Below, piece by piece: positions 59,838 to 64,000 of a stretch of DNA of 64,000 nt (position 1 is the stretch's first letter; each line of letters begins with the position of its first letter). Below the pieces are notes generated by a model. The model saw nothing but the letters and a program-made list of their open reading frames with translations. It was not told the origin of the DNA and did not search any database. Source of the stretch: Apoda limacodes (taxonomy: Eukaryota; Arthropoda; Insecta; Lepidoptera; Limacodidae). The translations under genes were made by a program, and so were the position numbers. The DNA lies in contig OX291557.1 of the NCBI GenBank assembly GCA_946406115.1, positions 8,278,501 to 8,342,500 on the forward strand. The letters run 5' to 3'.

Positions 59838-62800
59838 GTAAGAGTCTACTGAGTTCTTTTTCGTGGCGGTGTCAATAGTGCAGGGCGTTAGATTTAAAAC
59901 TCAAGTAAAAGTTAACTAACCGGTTTTCTCCAAATTCCCGTTCATGAGCCCACACGTGATACCTCACGTTTCGTAATGTTTACAAATTAGACACGGACAC
60001 GGGTGTGTAAAGTTCTTCTCATATCATTTAAGTCCTTAGCAACTGGCGCGTTAATAAATACTTCGCCAAAGGTAAATAAAGGTAAAATGTTAGGAGCAAA
60101 GAAAAATGTAGTGACCTCATAACTTTGTAGCGGTCCTTACGTACTTTTTGTTATTTTTGTAATCGTTCAGAATTGTGTAAAAGTTTATGTGAAAGTTTTT
60201 ATCGCAGTGTGGAGAAAATGTTAGGACACTAGTCTTCAGTAACACTGTATAGTCATAGGTTGCATTACTTTTGTGATTGGTTACATAGGTAGAGGCGATT
60301 TTATCAATGATCGATTTGCGGTAGCTCTGTGTTACTGCGTGCCAGTGACTGCTGACAGGTCCCTTACTATTTTACAAACCCTTTTTAATCGTTTTTACAG
60401 TTGCTTTTAACACTGAAGAGAACCTATACGTATCTATTACACAATGTACAGTCCAAAAGATTAGTCTAAAGTTCCTAGGCCTGCGCCGCTGTGTTGTCTT
60501 TGGCAATCTTTATTAACTAACTTTGTCAGAGTTATTTTACCTTTTCCTATCTTCTATGTCTTTTGATCCTTGTCTGCAGTCCCTTTTATAACACCGTCAT
60601 AAAAACTCCTCATTATTCAAGCACAGATCAGATAATTTTGGACACTGTGTTTGTCTGTCATCCGTAAACGTTGCGTTCAATTCAATGAAACTCAAAAGAA
60701 AATATTTTTTCGACTTTTTCTTACATATCATCATGCCGATATTTTGTGCCGCAAAGTTAAAGTTTCAATATATCGGTCAGAAGTCAGGACAAAATGATCT
60801 GATTTTGTAAGCTTGGACACCCACAGAGCAGACTTAAGAACAAACGCATGTGTAGCGTTTGAAATAGTTTTAGCACGTTTGAAATATTACGCTAGCACGT
60901 AAATTAATATTCCTATCACCGTATATTTACGAACTGTTATATATGTTAATGGTATCTAGCACATACAATAGAACAACCTTATGGTTGCCTGTGCAGTGCA
61001 CATAAATAACGGAGGCTGTGACTGCTGGAAGACGTCCATTGAAGCGGCCTCAACTTCCAAACTTGCATCCTTCGTTTCAAGCCTATGCGTTGGTCATTGG
61101 CAGAAGAAGTTTGGATACACAAACTGTTTTGTATATGTGTTTTATTTTCGCATAAATTACAATTACGTTGAAAAGTGAATTCATAATGAAAACTGGTCAA
61201 AGAAAAATCTACCCATGGCTAGTTAACGGGTCCATCTTAGGCTATTGTAGAAAGCGGATGCTATATAGTCGCTAAACAAGTCGAGTATATCGTAATATTA
61301 TAACTAAAGTCATCGTCTATTGGTGTTTCACGGGCAAATCATTTGCTTGGGTTCGTTCAAGAGTTGACGCTGTTGAAATGTGGTGCTAGCTCAATACCTT
61401 GAGTAGGTATACCATAGACTGCTCATAGAATTCGAATATACTCAAATTCTGGCCAAACTTTACTTTGCTTAATGACTGTTTTGTGCTGTACTTACTTACC
61501 ACACTTGTGGCGTTGTGGAGGGGCGTGCCAAGATTTTATATATCATCTTTGCGACATATCTACATACATTAATATTGTTGTTGCACTTGTTGCATGGCAT
61601 ATAACATTATTTTATAGAAGTATTTATGTTAAAACATAGCTCTACCTACATACATTTATATACGCTCTACATATAAACGGCGCTAGGTCTACAGGATTCC
61701 TAATGCTCAAATGGCGTGAGGACTGTAATCAGTTCGCAATCAAGCGTTTCGACCCAGTATTGTTCCAAGTTGATACGCAAAAAAATATAATCAAGCAATT
61801 AATTAACTGCTTTCGTCAGCGAATCTTTATCCACTTAATTGATAAGCTAAGTCAAATTTAAAACTCATTGATTATAACCTACGTCTAAAAATCTCATATT
61901 TAACCATCTTTAATCTTCAATATTATTTTAGCTCATAAAAACCAAATGTATCGACATACGGATTACGTTTTTTTTTTTGTTAATATTCATTATGCTAATG
62001 AACATCACTATGAATATTCAAAACGTAATGTTAAAAACAGGTAGAAACATCGTGTTTTGATAGTGTAGGGTAGGTAGGTACATAGTTTGACTTGACCATA
62101 TATGTATATATACGTCTTTGTACTTAGAGACGGGACATGTATATATGCCCTTTTTTTTTCGCGCATTCAATCGTGATCGTGACGGGTATTAAAATATTTT
62201 CAACTTTACTTGATAAATAAGTTTAAGTAATAAAATCACAAAAAAGGGAAAAGTATGCATATATTTCGGCAGTGTTGGCCGTTATCAATGCAAACAAGTA
62301 TTTTTATTCACTAAGATGTATATTTTCCGAGTGGGAGTTGGCTTACAAAGTTGAGAATTTAAAAAGTCACGGTGACGGCTTTATAAATACTTTCAAAGAA
62401 AATTGTTTTAAATTGGTTCTATTTTTTTTTAGATATGCGAAATTATTCTCATTTTAAGGACTATGTAACTTTATGTACGACATACACTGGGCCGATTTTC
62501 ATTAAACATCAATAAAAAATGCTTTTTAGTCCATTTATAAAAACGTGGTAAGAAAATTAAAAAAATGATATTCATTTAATCTTTTTTTGTCTAGTTAAAT
62601 TAGTTAAAAAAATGTCTTAAATGTACCTAGAGTTATGTCCAAAAATATACAGTGTAAAATGTTTTAAGAAAATATTATTCTAAAGATGCCATTAAAGTTC
62701 GAAACCAACAAAATGATCTCTAACTTCAAGAAAGGCCAAAAAGGGCACTGCGCGAACAACCTCACATTTTTAATAAACTTCTCAAAAGCTCGTGTCTCCG

Positions 62801-63962
62801 CATAAAACTTGTCTCTTTTTGCGCATAATGCTGCAGGTATGGCGATGAAAGACTGATTTTAATCTCGGGTTTGTTCATTTAGCGACTGTTGGGATGGCGG
62901 CGTTGCACGTTTTTCCTGCAACTTACTATATCTAGACATTTAGTACTTCTGTCTAGACCTATAGTCAATTGAATTGAAATATTGAATACAAGAAAAAAAT
63001 TATAAAAGAAATTCACTATTAATCCTAAAGATTGCTATTACAAAATTAATAAGATGCCTGCTAGAAAAATATAGCAATATTTATCATATTGTACCAACCA
63101 AGTGCATCGGTCTCGCAGGAATTTAATTTAAATATTAGCATTCATAAGACATTCCGATAAAGTATTTGAAGCATAAGTGGTTTTTTTTCAACTGAGCGAA
63201 TATCTTACGTTTTAATATCCTATACTATGAAAATTCCAAAAGTACGTTGTGGACTCCATTTGTATACCTACCAACTTAAAAAGTAATTTTTTTCTGTGTA
63301 ACGGATGCTTGTACAGTGGTAGAGCTTTTTGTTTTTATTACAAGTCCAGACGACTTCAAATTGCTGACTGTGATTTTACATTTGCTGAATGGATATTTTT
63401 TTGTAGCAAGAGTTGAAAGTCTAGATAGATTTGTTTAATACGTTATTAATTTCTAAGAACATAGTTTATATACAAAGTTTGAACTTGTTAGTGGCTAAAT
63501 AAAACCTTCGTATATATACTTGTAACGGTTTCTTTTGACTTAATCACGGTCACGGTCCTCCAAAGAGGGTAACCAGCGGCTGGTTTTCGATATGGAATGA
63601 TGTCAGCACACCAAGTACTTTATACTTTTATTAATCATCAGATCAGCCTATTCTTGTTGTACTGTTGAACCGGAGCCTTTCTCCAAGGTCTTCTTAAAAC
63701 GTACGTTCCTGAGTCGTTTTTTAAATAAAGATGGTGTATAGATAAAATTTGACAAATTTAGAAAACCCATAAAATATTGACTTGGGCAATTACGTAAACT
63801 GTTTTAAAATATCCGAGTAGGCATAATATCGAAAACACTGTACCAACAAAATGTTTCGGCAGTTTATTTTAAACTGTTTAGGTTCTATCAATTTCTTTCT
63901 ATTGTAAAATTAAATGAAATTAATGAATCGTTATATAATAGCTCATATAACATATTTACTTG
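59838..63962. other. Long-intron sequence, no supported gene
   Basis: A GC-richer patch at 60970-61140 has open frames on both strands but no good splice sites. I leave it uncalled. A TA/GT-rich run lies at about 62095-62112. The frame at 62272-62457 is AT-rich and not supported. Confidence 0.4.
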
Positions 63963-64000
63963 CCAGCCTTCATACGTCCCCACTGCTGGGGCACGGCCTA
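63963..64000 (-). mobile_element. Tail of a minus-strand SINE copy, cut by the window end
   Basis: gccagccttcatacgtcccc and the following bases to 64000 are the reverse complement of the SINE tail at about 8037-8078, with a single visible difference (ctgctgggg against ctgttgggg). The head should lie just beyond the window. Confidence 0.85.

Noticed and set aside
1..64000. CRISPR array, operon, toxin-antitoxin or other prokaryote-type system
   Set aside because: Intron-containing AT-rich insect DNA. The only regular repeats are minisatellites and transposon parts.

Overview
The window looks like genomic DNA of a moth or butterfly (Lepidoptera). It is AT-rich, and it carries short interspersed repeats of types I associate with lepidopteran genomes: a tRNA-headed SINE with the tail around 7910-8090, a second tRNA-headed SINE ending in the 'tgtgtctgggtgt' type tail, the 'tagggttccgtacc...' inverted-end element, and RTE-type LINE 3' ends. 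Exon/intron structure with GT-AG splice sites is clear. There are no operons, CRISPR arrays or bacterial features.

One host gene is supported, on the + strand. Seven consecutive internal coding exons at 9882-18255 keep one open reading frame across all junctions (2097 nt, 699 codons) with matching splice phases. The start codon lies upstream of the window, or in an exon I could not find. The C-terminal part lies downstream. The protein part seen is mostly disordered, acidic and serine-rich, with repeated RFKTQPV / RLKTMPV and LSIMEKMKMF motifs. This resembles the N-terminal region of a supervillin-type (villin/gelsolin superfamily) cytoskeletal scaffold, but that identity is an inference from memory of the family and is not proven here.

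From 18256 to the window end (more than 45 kb) I find no convincing further exon of this gene, so it is read as a giant intron. It holds two strong candidates for recursive-splicing (ratchet) sites, where a 3' splice site is fused to a 5' splice site (33860|33861 and 59789|59790). Each is followed about 50 nt later by a second 5' splice site. It also holds a GC-rich promoter-like block with a possible alternative first coding exon (about 36000-36312), whose predicted splice phase matches that of exon 18146-18255.

The rest is transposon debris. It includes an 85-bp tandem array (2496-2895), a 1067-bp hAT-type MITE with intact 8-bp target duplication and hexamer arrays (3368-4434), and a pogo/Tigger remnant with TA duplication (14325-14788). 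There are several SINEs, dispersed copies of two abundant short element families, an inverted pair of 250-bp segments (38.8 and 40.9 kb), and a nest of mariner plus two LINE fragments at 53.9-58.3 kb. The last 38 bases are the tail of a minus-strand copy of the SINE at 7.8-8.1 kb. I found no unknown defence or metabolic system. The most interesting signals concern splicing and element architecture.
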